A stretch of 7,510 bases of DNA, taken from contig JAJAZG010000487.1 of assembly GCA_026785865.1 (NCBI GenBank), forward strand, positions 1 to 7,510. The letters are read 5' to 3'. A program made the position numbers and the translations under genes. Shown in pieces: positions 1 to 6,286 of the stretch. The notes beneath the pieces are model-generated. The model did not search any database. It was given only the letters and a program-made list of their open reading frames with translations, and had not been told where the DNA came from. Source of the DNA: Pseudanabaena sp. CAN_BIN31. GTDB taxonomy: Bacteria > Cyanobacteriota > Cyanobacteriia > Pseudanabaenales > Pseudanabaenaceae. The first letter of the stretch is position 1. Each line of letters opens with the position of its first letter.

Positions 1-43
1 CCAGTTCCTTGACATCGGTACACGTACTGAAAATTTACGTTAA
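1..43 (+). CDS. 3' end of a VWA-protein gene copy (partial, mirror image of the 100-990 gene)
   Basis: Reading rightward from base 2, 13 sense codons encode QFLDIGTRTENLR, followed by TAA at 41-43. This is exactly the C-terminus of the minus-strand VWA protein at 100-990, and the DNA is identical because it is the other arm of the 1-142 palindrome. If the sequence is real, a second convergent copy of that gene, or at least of its tail, lies to the left of the window. If the palindrome is an assembly fold-back, this is not a separate gene. The window gives no way to choose between these. Confidence 0.4.
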   Translation, partial: QFLDIGTRTENLR

Positions 44-50
44 ATTCTTA

Positions 51-92
51 CCAAAAACACATGCGGCGCGATCGCGCCGCATGTGTTTTTGG
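51..92. terminator. Bidirectional hairpin terminator at the palindrome centre
   Basis: A perfect 21-bp inverted repeat with no loop. It has a GC-rich inner stem (GCGGCGCGATCGCGCCGC) flanked by AAAAA on the left and TTTTT (86-90) on the right. On either strand the transcript would end in a GC stem followed by U residues inside the 3' arm, as in an intrinsic terminator. It lies a few bases beyond the stop codon of the minus-strand VWA gene (stop at 100-102) and of its mirror copy (stop at 41-43). A real terminator of this kind could also be the seed of an assembly fold-back. Confidence 0.7.
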
Positions 93-99
93 TAAGAAT

Positions 100-990
100 T
101 TAACGTAAATTTTCAGTACGTGTACCGATGTCAAGGAACTGGATTAGCTTCACTGGATCGGCATTAAACATAAATGCTTTAGCATCAGATGTAATTTTAT
201 AGCCTTCTTTTTCAGCCGCTTTTTGGGCGGCATAGGGCAGAGGACTTGAAAGATCGAACATCAGACGAGCATATGGATCGTTCAATACTTCCGCCGTATT
301 TGGGAAAGACACAGGCTGTGTATATTCTGCGGAAAGATGAATGTTATATAGCAGCACTGAACCGTCAGAAGTACTCAATGTCTTGAGATTAATCGCTTCT
401 TCGGTCGGATTGCCATCGGTAGACTCACCATCAGTAATATTGATAATCGTTGGTGGATAGCTATTGGGATGCTCTTCAATCCATTCTTCTAGCAAAATTC
501 GCGCCATGGCAAATACACTGCACATAGCCGTACCACCACTAGCGATCGGCTTAAACCAAATGGGAAAGTCATTGTAGACCTCAACTAAACCGCCCATTCC
601 ATCAGGCAGTTTTTGAGCGCGTTTTTCCAATTCAGTGGGATTTTCGTAAATCTTGCCGATTGGGGCGATCGCTTTTTCACCAGCAATCCCATCCAATGCT
701 GATGACACTTCACTGTTGTAACCAATTACGCCAACATCAAAATAGTCATAAATTTCATTACCCTTGACGCAGCGTTGTCCGAGGGAGTCCAACAAACGAT
801 TTACGGCATCGGCAACAGCTTGTGCTTTTTGGATGGGTTCATTAGTCTTATGGAAGCTTTGATTTGCTCCTTTAAATGTGCCTTTGCTCGCACTATCGTT
901 AGAAAATGCATCCGCCATCGATCCAGATTGATCGATAAGGAAGAGGAAGCAACTAGGTTGACGACGACTGATCTCTGCTGAGTAAGGCAT
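100..990 (-). CDS. VWA-domain protein with an intact MIDAS metal site (TerY-like adaptor)
   Basis: The product is a 296-residue, apparently cytosolic protein with no signal peptide or membrane segment. A von Willebrand A fold begins almost at the N-terminus. The metal-ion-dependent adhesion site is complete: D20-x-S22-x-S24 (DQSGSM), T154 in the ASGGT motif, and D187 in NITDGES. Family knowledge: stand-alone bacterial VWA proteins bind a divalent metal and act as protein-binding adaptors, often beside FHA proteins, Ser/Thr kinases and PP2C phosphatases. I chose the ATG at 988-990 because translation from it starts just ahead of the fold. The frame stays open to a TTG at 1027-1029, which would add 13 residues of unlikely character. 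No good Shine-Dalgarno sequence is visible. It is divergent from the second VWA gene, 234 bp away, and its last 13 codons lie in the 1-142 palindrome. The partner protein is unknown. Confidence 0.9.
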   Translation of the reverse strand: MPYSAEISRRQPSCFLFLIDQSGSMADAFSNDSASKGTFKGANQSFHKTNEPIQKAQAVADAVNRLLDSLGQRCVKGNEIYDYFDVGVIGYNSEVSSALDGIAGEKAIAPIGKIYENPTELEKRAQKLPDGMGGLVEVYNDFPIWFKPIASGGTAMCSVFAMARILLEEWIEEHPNSYPPTIINITDGESTDGNPTEEAINLKTLSTSDGSVLLYNIHLSAEYTQPVSFPNTAEVLNDPYARLMFDLSSPLPYAAQKAAEKEGYKITSDAKAFMFNADPVKLIQFLDIGTRTENLR

Positions 991-1123
991 ATTAAACTTA
1001 CCCGATTCCTTATTTTTAGTATGTCTCAATAATTAAATTCAGTCTAGCAAAGGTGAGTTCAATAAAAAATTTCTTGATAGAAATTCAGCTATATAACTTA
1101 ATGCTTGCTCAATATTGGGGAGT

Positions 1124-1151
1124 TTGTTTATCAGAAAATTGGGTTTATACT
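1124..1151 (+). promoter_or_regulatory. Candidate sigma-70-type promoter for the VWA/FHA pair
   Basis: TTGTTT (1124-1129), a 16-nt spacer and TATACT (1146-1151) resemble -35 and -10 boxes. They are placed about 74 nt upstream of the ATG at 1225, in the 234-bp divergent intergenic region. The -10 box matches consensus at five of six positions; the -35 box is weak. I found no equally convincing promoter for the leftward VWA gene in the same region. This is inference from motif matching only. Confidence 0.35.
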
Positions 1152-1224
1152 ATTTAATAAGGGAATAAATTCTCTCGTTCATTTCCCTCTCAGCGAGTGA
1201 GTTTCGCAATTATCGTGGGTTTTT

Positions 1225-2499
1225 ATGAGTGTAAATCTGACCTGTAAGTTAAGCGATCGCGCTCTCGATAGTGTCCAAGCTAGTAGTCAACGTCAGTTGG
1301 CGATCGCGGTTTCGGCTAAGGCTAATGTTGATGGCAACAATGCACCGCTTAATTTATGCCTTGTTTTAGATCACAGCGGTTCGATGGGAGGTCAACCCAT
1401 TGACACTGTTAGACGAGCGGCTCGCGATCTGGTTGATCAGATGTATCCGCAAGATCGGATTAGTGTGATTGGCTTTGACCACAAAGCGCATGTAGTCGTC
1501 GATAATCAACTCGTTGAGCGCACTGAATCGATCAAACAAAAAATTCAATCACTCAAAGCATCGGGTGGCACCTGTATCGATGATGGGATCAAGCTGGGCT
1601 TACAGGAAACCAGTAAGGGCAAAGATGGCACGGTGAGCCAGATTTTTGTGTTGACCGATGGCGAAAACGAGCATGGTGATAATGAGCGTTGTTTTCAGTT
1701 TTCACGCTTAGCGACTGAGTACAACATGACCTTGCACAGCCTCGGTTTTGGCGATAGTTGGAATCAGGATATACTGGAACGCATCGCTGACGCGGGTGGT
1801 GGTGCGATGGCATATATTCCCAATCCTGCGGCGGCGGGTGAAGAATTTCAGAAATTATTAAAACGGGTTCAAGCGATCAGGCTGACTAATGCTCATTTGA
1901 TTTTACAGCTTGCGCCCCACGTCAGATTGGCGGAATTAAAACCGATCGCCCAAGTGTCCCCTGACACGATCGAGTTGTCCTATCAAACTGAGGGTAATGC
2001 GATTATTGTGAGACTCGGCGATCTGATGACGGATGTAGAACGAGTTGTGCTGTTTAACCTCTATATCAGTCCTGCTAGTTATATCGCCGAATATCCTACT
2101 AGTTCCGAAATTCCGATTGTGACGGTACAAGTTCGTTATGATCTTCCCGCGCTAGGACAAATTAACTCAATGTCAGCACCTGTGGCGATCGCTGCCGAGT
2201 TAGTCCAAGACTTCGTGCCACAGGTCGATCCACAAGTACAAAATCATTTATTAGCTTTAGCCAAATATCGCCAAACTCAGCTTGCCGAACAAAAGCTCCA
2301 ACAGGGCGATCGCGCAGGTGCAGCGACAATGTTACAATCTGCTGCGAAAACAGCTTTGCAAATGGGCGATAAAAATGCCTCAACGATCTTGCAAAATAAT
2401 GCAACTCGTCTACAAACAGGCACGGCTCTGAGCGAAGCCGATCGCAAAAAAACACGGATAGCATCCAAAACCGTACTGCAAACGCCCCCAAATCCATAA
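1225..2499 (+). CDS. VWA-domain protein with C-terminal extension
   Basis: The product is a 424-residue soluble protein. A short N-terminal strand-rich segment (about 1-40) leads into a VWA domain (about 42-215). Its complete MIDAS consists of D49-x-S51-x-S53 (DHSGSMGG), T116 in ASGGT and D145 in VLTDGEN. A probable beta-rich domain follows (about 218-320), then an Ala/Gln-rich helical tail (about 325-400) ending in a Lys/Thr-rich stretch. This resembles bacterial VWA proteins of the YfbK/'Ca-activated chloride channel-like' group. That historical name does not imply a channel, and no membrane segment is seen. The ATG at 1225 is the natural start, although no clear Shine-Dalgarno precedes it. 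The FHA gene begins 4 nt after its stop, so the two are almost certainly co-transcribed. The likely role is a metal-dependent protein scaffold working with the FHA protein. Confidence 0.9.
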   Translation: MSVNLTCKLSDRALDSVQASSQRQLAIAVSAKANVDGNNAPLNLCLVLDHSGSMGGQPIDTVRRAARDLVDQMYPQDRISVIGFDHKAHVVVDNQLVERTESIKQKIQSLKASGGTCIDDGIKLGLQETSKGKDGTVSQIFVLTDGENEHGDNERCFQFSRLATEYNMTLHSLGFGDSWNQDILERIADAGGGAMAYIPNPAAAGEEFQKLLKRVQAIRLTNAHLILQLAPHVRLAELKPIAQVSPDTIELSYQTEGNAIIVRLGDLMTDVERVVLFNLYISPASYIAEYPTSSEIPIVTVQVRYDLPALGQINSMSAPVAIAAELVQDFVPQVDPQVQNHLLALAKYRQTQLAEQKLQQGDRAGAATMLQSAAKTALQMGDKNASTILQNNATRLQTGTALSEADRKKTRIASKTVLQTPPNP

Positions 2500-2503
2500 T
2501 TTG

Positions 2504-3301
2504 ATGATTAACTGCCCTAATTGCGCTCATGCTAACCCCGACGGAGCCGTAAACTGCGAAGCTTGCTTTACGCCGTTGCCGATCGTCAAATATATTCAAT
2601 GCCCTAGCTGCAATTCAACTGTGTTGTCAGATGCTAAGTTTTGTGGACATTGTGGGTTTAATTTGAGTGGGGCATCTGTTAATCCGCGCCAAGATATTAA
2701 GACCGAAGAGGCGATCGCGCCATCAACTACACCATCAACTGAAAATCCTCCCATCCCTATGTCAAATTCTTTACCTGAAGAGCCGACCGAAGGTGATTCT
2801 GCTGAAAATTTAACTGCAAATCCTATCGCCGAAGTACCATCTGTACCTCGGTTCACGGAGATAGAAGCATTGCTCGAAGCAGAAGTAAATAATCCACCTG
2901 TAACTGCATCTGCAAATGAGCCAATAAGTAAGCCTGCCCCTAAAGCTAGCCCAAAAACTCAGTTGCAGCAATTTGCTGCATCTCTGTTGCATTTGCAAAC
3001 CAATCTCACTATCGAAATTCCTGCCCATCTACCAGTTGTGCATATTGGCAAGCCTAATACGGTAATTCCTCCCGATATTGATGTATCTGGTTTTCCAGAT
3101 TCAGATATTGTTTCGCGCATTCATGCGGATATTCGCGCTGATGGTGGCTCTTTTTATTTTGAAGATACAGGTAGCTCCAACGGTACTTACATTAATAATC
3201 TGCCTCTACCTGCGGGAAATCGGCATAAGCTCAGAGCAGGCGATCGCATTTCGCTCGGCAAGGGTGACAAAGTTAGTTTTGTATTCCAACTTAGTTCTTA
3301 A
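2504..3301 (+). CDS. Double zinc-ribbon plus FHA-domain protein
   Basis: The product has 265 residues. Two N-terminal zinc-ribbon knuckle pairs are visible: C4/C7 with C18/C21, and C33/C36 with C47/C50, the arrangement of the double zinc ribbon (DZR) family. A Pro/Glu/Ala/Ser-rich, probably disordered linker spans about 55-150. A C-terminal FHA domain (about 175-263) carries the phosphopeptide-binding signatures SRIHA (204-208) and SSNGTYIN (224-231). The usual first-strand Gly-Arg appears as Gly-Lys (IGKP, 181-184), which is common. FHA domains recognise phosphothreonine, so this is probably a reader of Ser/Thr kinase output. The ATG at 2504 is preferred over an in-frame TTG at 2501. The 4-nt gap from the upstream VWA stop and the absence of a separate promoter indicate translational coupling. 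The kinase is not in the window. Confidence 0.92.
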   Translation: MINCPNCAHANPDGAVNCEACFTPLPIVKYIQCPSCNSTVLSDAKFCGHCGFNLSGASVNPRQDIKTEEAIAPSTTPSTENPPIPMSNSLPEEPTEGDSAENLTANPIAEVPSVPRFTEIEALLEAEVNNPPVTASANEPISKPAPKASPKTQLQQFAASLLHLQTNLTIEIPAHLPVVHIGKPNTVIPPDIDVSGFPDSDIVSRIHADIRADGGSFYFEDTGSSNGTYINNLPLPAGNRHKLRAGDRISLGKGDKVSFVFQLSS

Positions 3302-3308
3302 ACAAGGC

Positions 3309-3377
3309 GACGCTTTGCGTCCCAATAAAACCCGAAAGGTGGAAAGCGGCGCGGAGCGCCGCCTTCCACCTTCTGGG
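3309..3377. terminator. Hairpin between convergent FHA and DUF4335 genes
   Basis: A small hairpin GACGC-TTT-GCGTC (3309-3321) is followed by a long stem. The arms at 3336-3352 and 3356-3372 give 17 pairs with a single A/C mismatch around a GGA loop. After one mismatch and a G/T pair, the outer CCC (3331-3333) pairs with GGG (3375-3377). The element sits between two convergent stop codons (3299-3301 plus and 3386-3388 minus), so a termination role for both genes is likely. No U-run follows on the plus strand; reading the minus strand, a TTTTATT lies just after the stem. The core GGCGCGGAGCGCCGCC (3348-3363) is identical to the core of the hairpin at 4721-4736, which suggests a dispersed repeat family and not a simple terminator. 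Confidence 0.65.
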
Positions 3378-3385
3378 GGCGATAG

Positions 3386-4645
3386 CTATAATTGCAAGAC
3401 TAGACGAATTTTTCCTGTAACAGGATTGGGCGATCGCCAATTTAAAATAATCTTTTCTAATTCAGCGATCGCATTGGGAGCTTTTAATGTGGAAACTTGA
3501 CTATCAATGGATATATTGCTAATGCGATCGTCTGAAATTTCTAGATTAAAGGCGATCGTTCCCGTTTCAGATGGAGTGATTTGCTGATCTTGTATATAAC
3601 GAGCTAACGCTGTGGTTATGTCACTGGGTAATTCTGATTGAATCTGTAAGACTTTGATGTTAGTGGCAATATTGTCATTAGCAGCACGCGAGGCAGCAGA
3701 AGGAATAGGTGATTTAGCAGATGGTAATGATTCTGTCGTGACTGTTGCGGGTTGAGAAGCATCTTTATTGGGAATTTCACTGGGAATTTCTAAGCGTCTT
3801 GATTGTATTGTGGAACTTGCTGCTGTGGGGTCACCAAAAGCAGCAGGAAGATTATCCGCTACGCGCTGACGATTATCAGACTTAGAAATATTAGGCTCAG
3901 GAGCGATCGCCACTTTATCTGTTTTTTCTAGAGGTTTGCGATCGCGATCTGTTTGAGGTTGAGAGGGAATCGGCGCGATCGCTGTATTAGGTTTTGCTTT
4001 AGCGACATTAGGATTAGAGGGGTTGATCGGATTTGCAGATTTTGGTGAAGCGGCAATCTTTGCAGTATTTTCAGATTTATCTTCGGAGCCAGCGGCTGGC
4101 GGTATTGATGCTTTTTCAGAAGCATCGGGAGTAGCAGCGATTTGGTAGCTGGGTTGTTCGTCAGCAGGAAATGAAATCAAACGAATCGCGCCAATACTGA
4201 CACCCACGATCGCGATCGCACCTGCAACAATCTTGAGCCAGTCGGGATTGAGTCGGTGCACTTCTAGCACCACATTGGGCAGAATTACAAACTCATTGGC
4301 ACAGAGTTCTAGACTTTCGTAGAGGTCAAATAGTTGTAATGTCGAGAGTTGCAGCTTGGTTAATTTGGGAACGGCGATCGCGTGATCGAGAGTATCAAGA
4401 TTATCTTGCGCTAACCAGCGATCGCAATAGGCGGTCACAACTTCGATCAAATTAGTAATTTGCTGCTGATCGCCTTTGATCGTTTTTCTGCTTTGATTAA
4501 GTCGTAGACGAAAATGCAAATTTTGAGCCACGATTTGCGACTGCCAATCCGATAGTGGCGATCGCTCTGTCCAAACCTCTAGCAAACAAGTCGGCAACTC
4601 GTAGCGGCGGCTCAGCGTATTTGATTCTGAATTTGAGTAACGCAT
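3386..4645 (-). CDS. DUF4335 family membrane-anchored protein
   Basis: The product has 419 residues. The N-terminal domain (about 15-130) has the features I associate with cyanobacterial DUF4335 proteins: PTCLLEVW (18-25), RSPLSDW and TIKGDQQQI. One hydrophobic segment (about 136-157) follows. A long Pro/Ala/Ser/Lys-rich linker (about 165-330) leads to a compact C-terminal domain (about 335-419). With one central membrane span, one end is cytosolic and the other periplasmic; the low-complexity linker and C-terminal domain are more likely periplasmic. The C-terminal part, with its hydrophobic strands and final RLVLQL, loosely recalls TonB-C/energy-transducer domains, but this is weak. The function is unknown. 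I chose the ATG at 4643-4645; an upstream in-frame TTG (4703-4705) would start inside a hairpin and upstream of a TATAAT box. It is convergent with the FHA gene and divergent from the folate gene. Confidence 0.85.
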   Translation of the reverse strand: MRYSNSESNTLSRRYELPTCLLEVWTERSPLSDWQSQIVAQNLHFRLRLNQSRKTIKGDQQQITNLIEVVTAYCDRWLAQDNLDTLDHAIAVPKLTKLQLSTLQLFDLYESLELCANEFVILPNVVLEVHRLNPDWLKIVAGAIAIVGVSIGAIRLISFPADEQPSYQIAATPDASEKASIPPAAGSEDKSENTAKIAASPKSANPINPSNPNVAKAKPNTAIAPIPSQPQTDRDRKPLEKTDKVAIAPEPNISKSDNRQRVADNLPAAFGDPTAASSTIQSRRLEIPSEIPNKDASQPATVTTESLPSAKSPIPSAASRAANDNIATNIKVLQIQSELPSDITTALARYIQDQQITPSETGTIAFNLEISDDRISNISIDSQVSTLKAPNAIAELEKIILNWRSPNPVTGKIRLVLQL

Positions 4646-4667
4646 AAGGCTTAATCTAGATATCTTG

Positions 4668-4673
4668 ATTATA
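4668..4673 (-). promoter_or_regulatory. Candidate -10 box for the DUF4335 gene
   Basis: On the minus strand the sequence reads TATAAT, a perfect -10 consensus. It lies 22 nt upstream of the ATG at 4643-4645, which implies a very short leader. No good -35 match lies 16-18 nt further upstream. The box directly abuts the outer repeat of the nested palindrome at 4674-4765, so that element occupies the -35 and upstream region. Confidence 0.45.
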
Positions 4674-4765
4674 TAGCTGTCGCCACTTGTATCAGGACAA
4701 ATCAAAACTCAAAAAGTGGTGGCGCGGAGCGCCGCCACCACTTTTTGGGTTTTTAGCGACAGCTA
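4674..4765. repeat. Nested palindromic element (92 bp, MITE- or REP-like)
   Basis: The outer inverted repeat is TAGCTGTCGC (4674-4683) with GCGACAGCTA (4756-4765). Inside is a hairpin of 21 pairs with one wobble: arms 4704-4724 and 4733-4753, with an A-run on the left and T-run on the right. Its core GGCGCGGAGCGCCGCC (4721-4736) is identical to that at 3348-3363. The element lies between two divergent gene starts, so it is not at the end of any gene and is unlikely to be there as a gene's own terminator. The bracketed outer and inner repeats suggest a small non-autonomous mobile or dispersed palindromic sequence. I see no target-site duplication that I would trust. Confidence 0.7.
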
Positions 4766-4825
4766 GCTATGTGGGCGATCGCAGTCTCTTTCAGGCTCCA
4801 AGCAAGGCAAAAATAGATCAAAGCG

Positions 4826-5398
4826 ATGACAGCTATTCCGCAAACCAAAAAACAACTTAGACAAGCATTGCTAAATCAGCGCCGCCAAATTCCTCATGGG
4901 ATTTGGCAAAAGAAAAGTCAAGCGCTATGCGATCGCCTCACTAATTGGCAAATTTTCCAACAAGCCCAAAATATTTTGACTTTTAGCAGTTTTCGCCAAG
5001 AGCCAGATTTAACCAACCTTTGGCAAAGCTTTCCTCACAAAAATTGGGGATTTTCGCGCTGTATCGAAAAAAATTTAATTTGGCATCAAGTCGCGATCGC
5101 AGATTTTGAGAATAATATGCGATCAGGTGCTTTTGGGATTCTTGAGCCAAATCATGACTTGCCACTTATGGATTTAGCAAATATCGATCTAATTTTGATT
5201 CCTGCGGTGGCTTGCGATCGGCAAGGTTATCGGCTCGGCTATGGCGGCGGCTTTTACGATCGCTGGTTGCCTAACTCGACAGGATTTAAGGCAGGAATTA
5301 TTTTTGATGAATTTTATTTAGATGCGCTTCCTCATGATATTTGGGATGTACGGCTAGAGGCGATCGTCAGTGAAGATTGTTATTGCAATAACACTTAA
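4826..5398 (+). CDS. 5-formyltetrahydrofolate cyclo-ligase (5,10-methenyl-THF synthetase)
   Basis: The product has 190 residues, the usual length for this family (human MTHFS, E. coli ygfA/fau). It catalyses the ATP-dependent conversion of 5-formyl-tetrahydrofolate to 5,10-methenyl-tetrahydrofolate in the cytosol, returning a storage folate to one-carbon metabolism. The diagnostic signature GYRLGYGGGFYDRW (134-147) is intact. It is preceded by LILIPAVACDRQ (122-132), and the family's Gly-rich FGILEP element is at 103-108. The basic N-terminus (KKQLRQALLNQRR) is typical, and the C-terminal LPHDIWDVRLEAIVSE matches the family end. The start ATG at 4826 fits the family length; no strong Shine-Dalgarno is visible. 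It appears monocistronic, with the nested palindrome upstream and 174 bp before the next gene. I am confident of the function. Confidence 0.95.
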   Translation: MTAIPQTKKQLRQALLNQRRQIPHGIWQKKSQALCDRLTNWQIFQQAQNILTFSSFRQEPDLTNLWQSFPHKNWGFSRCIEKNLIWHQVAIADFENNMRSGAFGILEPNHDLPLMDLANIDLILIPAVACDRQGYRLGYGGGFYDRWLPNSTGFKAGIIFDEFYLDALPHDIWDVRLEAIVSEDCYCNNT

Positions 5399-5463
5399 AA
5401 TTTTTGCATTTATGAAAAAATGTTCAACGTTTCGTATATGATAGCCATAGATAGGGGTGAATC

Positions 5464-5524
5464 ATGTTAACGATGTTTATAAAGTTCATATTCTTTATAA
5501 GCCTGTAAAGGTATCCGTTAACAT
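5464..5524 (+). promoter_or_regulatory. Nested inverted repeats upstream of the response regulator
   Basis: A perfect outer repeat ATGTTAACG (5464-5472) with CGTTAACAT (5516-5524) encloses a perfect inner repeat TTATAAAG (5477-5484) with CTTTATAA (5493-5500). The inner loop is 8 nt. Both repeats contain self-complementary GTTAAC or TTATAA cores, which fits binding sites for dimeric regulators at least as well as an RNA stem. The structure ends exactly at a TATAAT box, so a bound protein could control the response-regulator promoter, possibly as autoregulation by that OmpR-type protein. This role is inferred. Confidence 0.5.
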
Positions 5525-5529
5525 ATAAT
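5524..5529 (+). promoter_or_regulatory. Candidate -10 box for the response-regulator gene
   Basis: A perfect TATAAT lies 43 nt upstream of the ATG at 5573. It overlaps the last base of the CGTTAACAT repeat. There is no recognisable -35 hexamer at 16-18 nt, as in activator-dependent promoters. The upstream inverted repeats would then be the natural activator or repressor site. Confidence 0.45.
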
Positions 5530-5572
5530 TAAGCGCCTATCAAGCTTACATAACTAAGATTTGTTCGAGCCA

Positions 5573-6250
5573 ATGAGAATTCTCCTTGTAGAAGATGATT
5601 ACAATTTAGGTGACACATTAGCTGATGTGTTAACGACTCAGCACTGTGTTGTCGATATCGCAAGAGATGGGGAGGAAGGCTGGGAAAAATCCCAATCTGA
5701 CGACTACAACCTGATCTTGTTAGATGTCATGTTGCCAAAACTAGACGGCATTAACCTATGCCGCCGTTTACGCGCCCATGGCAACAATATCCCCGTCATC
5801 ATGGTGACTGCGCTCGATATGAGTACGGACAAAGTTCAGGGTCTAGATGCTGGTGCTGACGATTATGTTGTCAAGCCAGTCGATGTACCTGAATTGATGG
5901 CTCGTATTCGCGCTTTATCGCGCCGCGCCCAAATTGCAGAACCCACTGTTTTACGTTGGGGCGAGTTACAGCTTGACCCAGGAATGCATGAGGTTACTTA
6001 TGCAGGACTATCCGTTCATTTGACTCCTAAGGAGTACAACATTTTAGAGTTGTTGCTCCATCATGGTCGTCAAGTGCTGAAGCGGATCACAATTGTGGAG
6101 CATGTTTGGTCGCTGACTGATCCACCTAGAGAGGATACGATCAATGCCACGATCAAGAGTCTTCGCAACAAGTTAAAGGGTGCTGCTGCTCCTCACAACT
6201 TGATCGAAACGATTCATGGTGTTGGCTATCGTTTGAGCCAACTCACATAA
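5573..6250 (+). CDS. OmpR/PhoB-family two-component response regulator
   Basis: The product has 225 residues in the standard two-domain layout. The receiver domain (about 1-118) has the acidic pair E7-D8-D9, phosphoacceptor D51 in LLLDVMLP, T79 in MVTA and K101 in VVKP, so it should be phosphorylated by a histidine kinase. The C-terminal winged-helix DNA-binding domain (about 125-224) shows LTPKEYNILELLL, the recognition-helix region with TINATIKSLRNKL, and the closing wing IETIHGVGYRL. I start at ATG 5573 because MRILLVEDD is the classic family N-terminus; a TTG at 5561 would add four residues. No histidine kinase gene is adjacent, so it is an orphan here. It has no HIP1 octamer. It resembles cyanobacterial RppA-type regulators generally, but I cannot assign an orthologue. 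Confidence 0.95.
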   Translation: MRILLVEDDYNLGDTLADVLTTQHCVVDIARDGEEGWEKSQSDDYNLILLDVMLPKLDGINLCRRLRAHGNNIPVIMVTALDMSTDKVQGLDAGADDYVVKPVDVPELMARIRALSRRAQIAEPTVLRWGELQLDPGMHEVTYAGLSVHLTPKEYNILELLLHHGRQVLKRITIVEHVWSLTDPPREDTINATIKSLRNKLKGAAAPHNLIETIHGVGYRLSQLT

Positions 6251-6286
6251 AAAAAGGGGAGTGCTTAGCACTCCCTTTTTTTATGT
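6245..6286. terminator. Bidirectional terminator overlapping both convergent stop codons
   Basis: The arms are 6245-6264 and 6268-6286 around a TTA loop, with one bulged G. The stem GGGAGTGC/GCACTCCC is preceded by a run of seven A and followed by seven T, so it works as an intrinsic terminator on both strands. The outer stem extends through the TAA of the response regulator (6248-6250) and the TAA of the minus-strand gene (6281-6283). Both genes therefore share the terminator and end inside it. Confidence 0.93.

Larger units (their letters stand above)
1..142. repeat. Perfect spacerless 142-bp palindrome at the left edge
   Basis: Every base i from 1 to 71 is complementary to base 143-i. I see no mismatch and no loop, and the centre lies between 71 and 72 inside a GCGATCGC site (68-75). 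The arms contain the hairpin terminator core and extend outward through the stop codon and 13 codons of a VWA gene on each side. The palindrome is cut by the window start, so its true length is unknown. Long perfect palindromes without a spacer are known to be unstable in bacteria and are also a classic contig-end fold-back artefact. Confidence 0.97.

Noticed and set aside
2162..2599. Minus-strand open frame of 145 codons
   Set aside because: It lies antisense to the VWA gene end and FHA gene start, both of which have clear domain motifs. Its translation is Arg/Ser/Leu-rich, as is usual for antisense shadows.
3078..3500. Plus-strand open frame of 140 codons
   Set aside because: It overlaps the FHA domain coding in another frame and then runs through the 3.3-kb hairpin and into the DUF4335 gene on the opposite strand, so it is a shadow.
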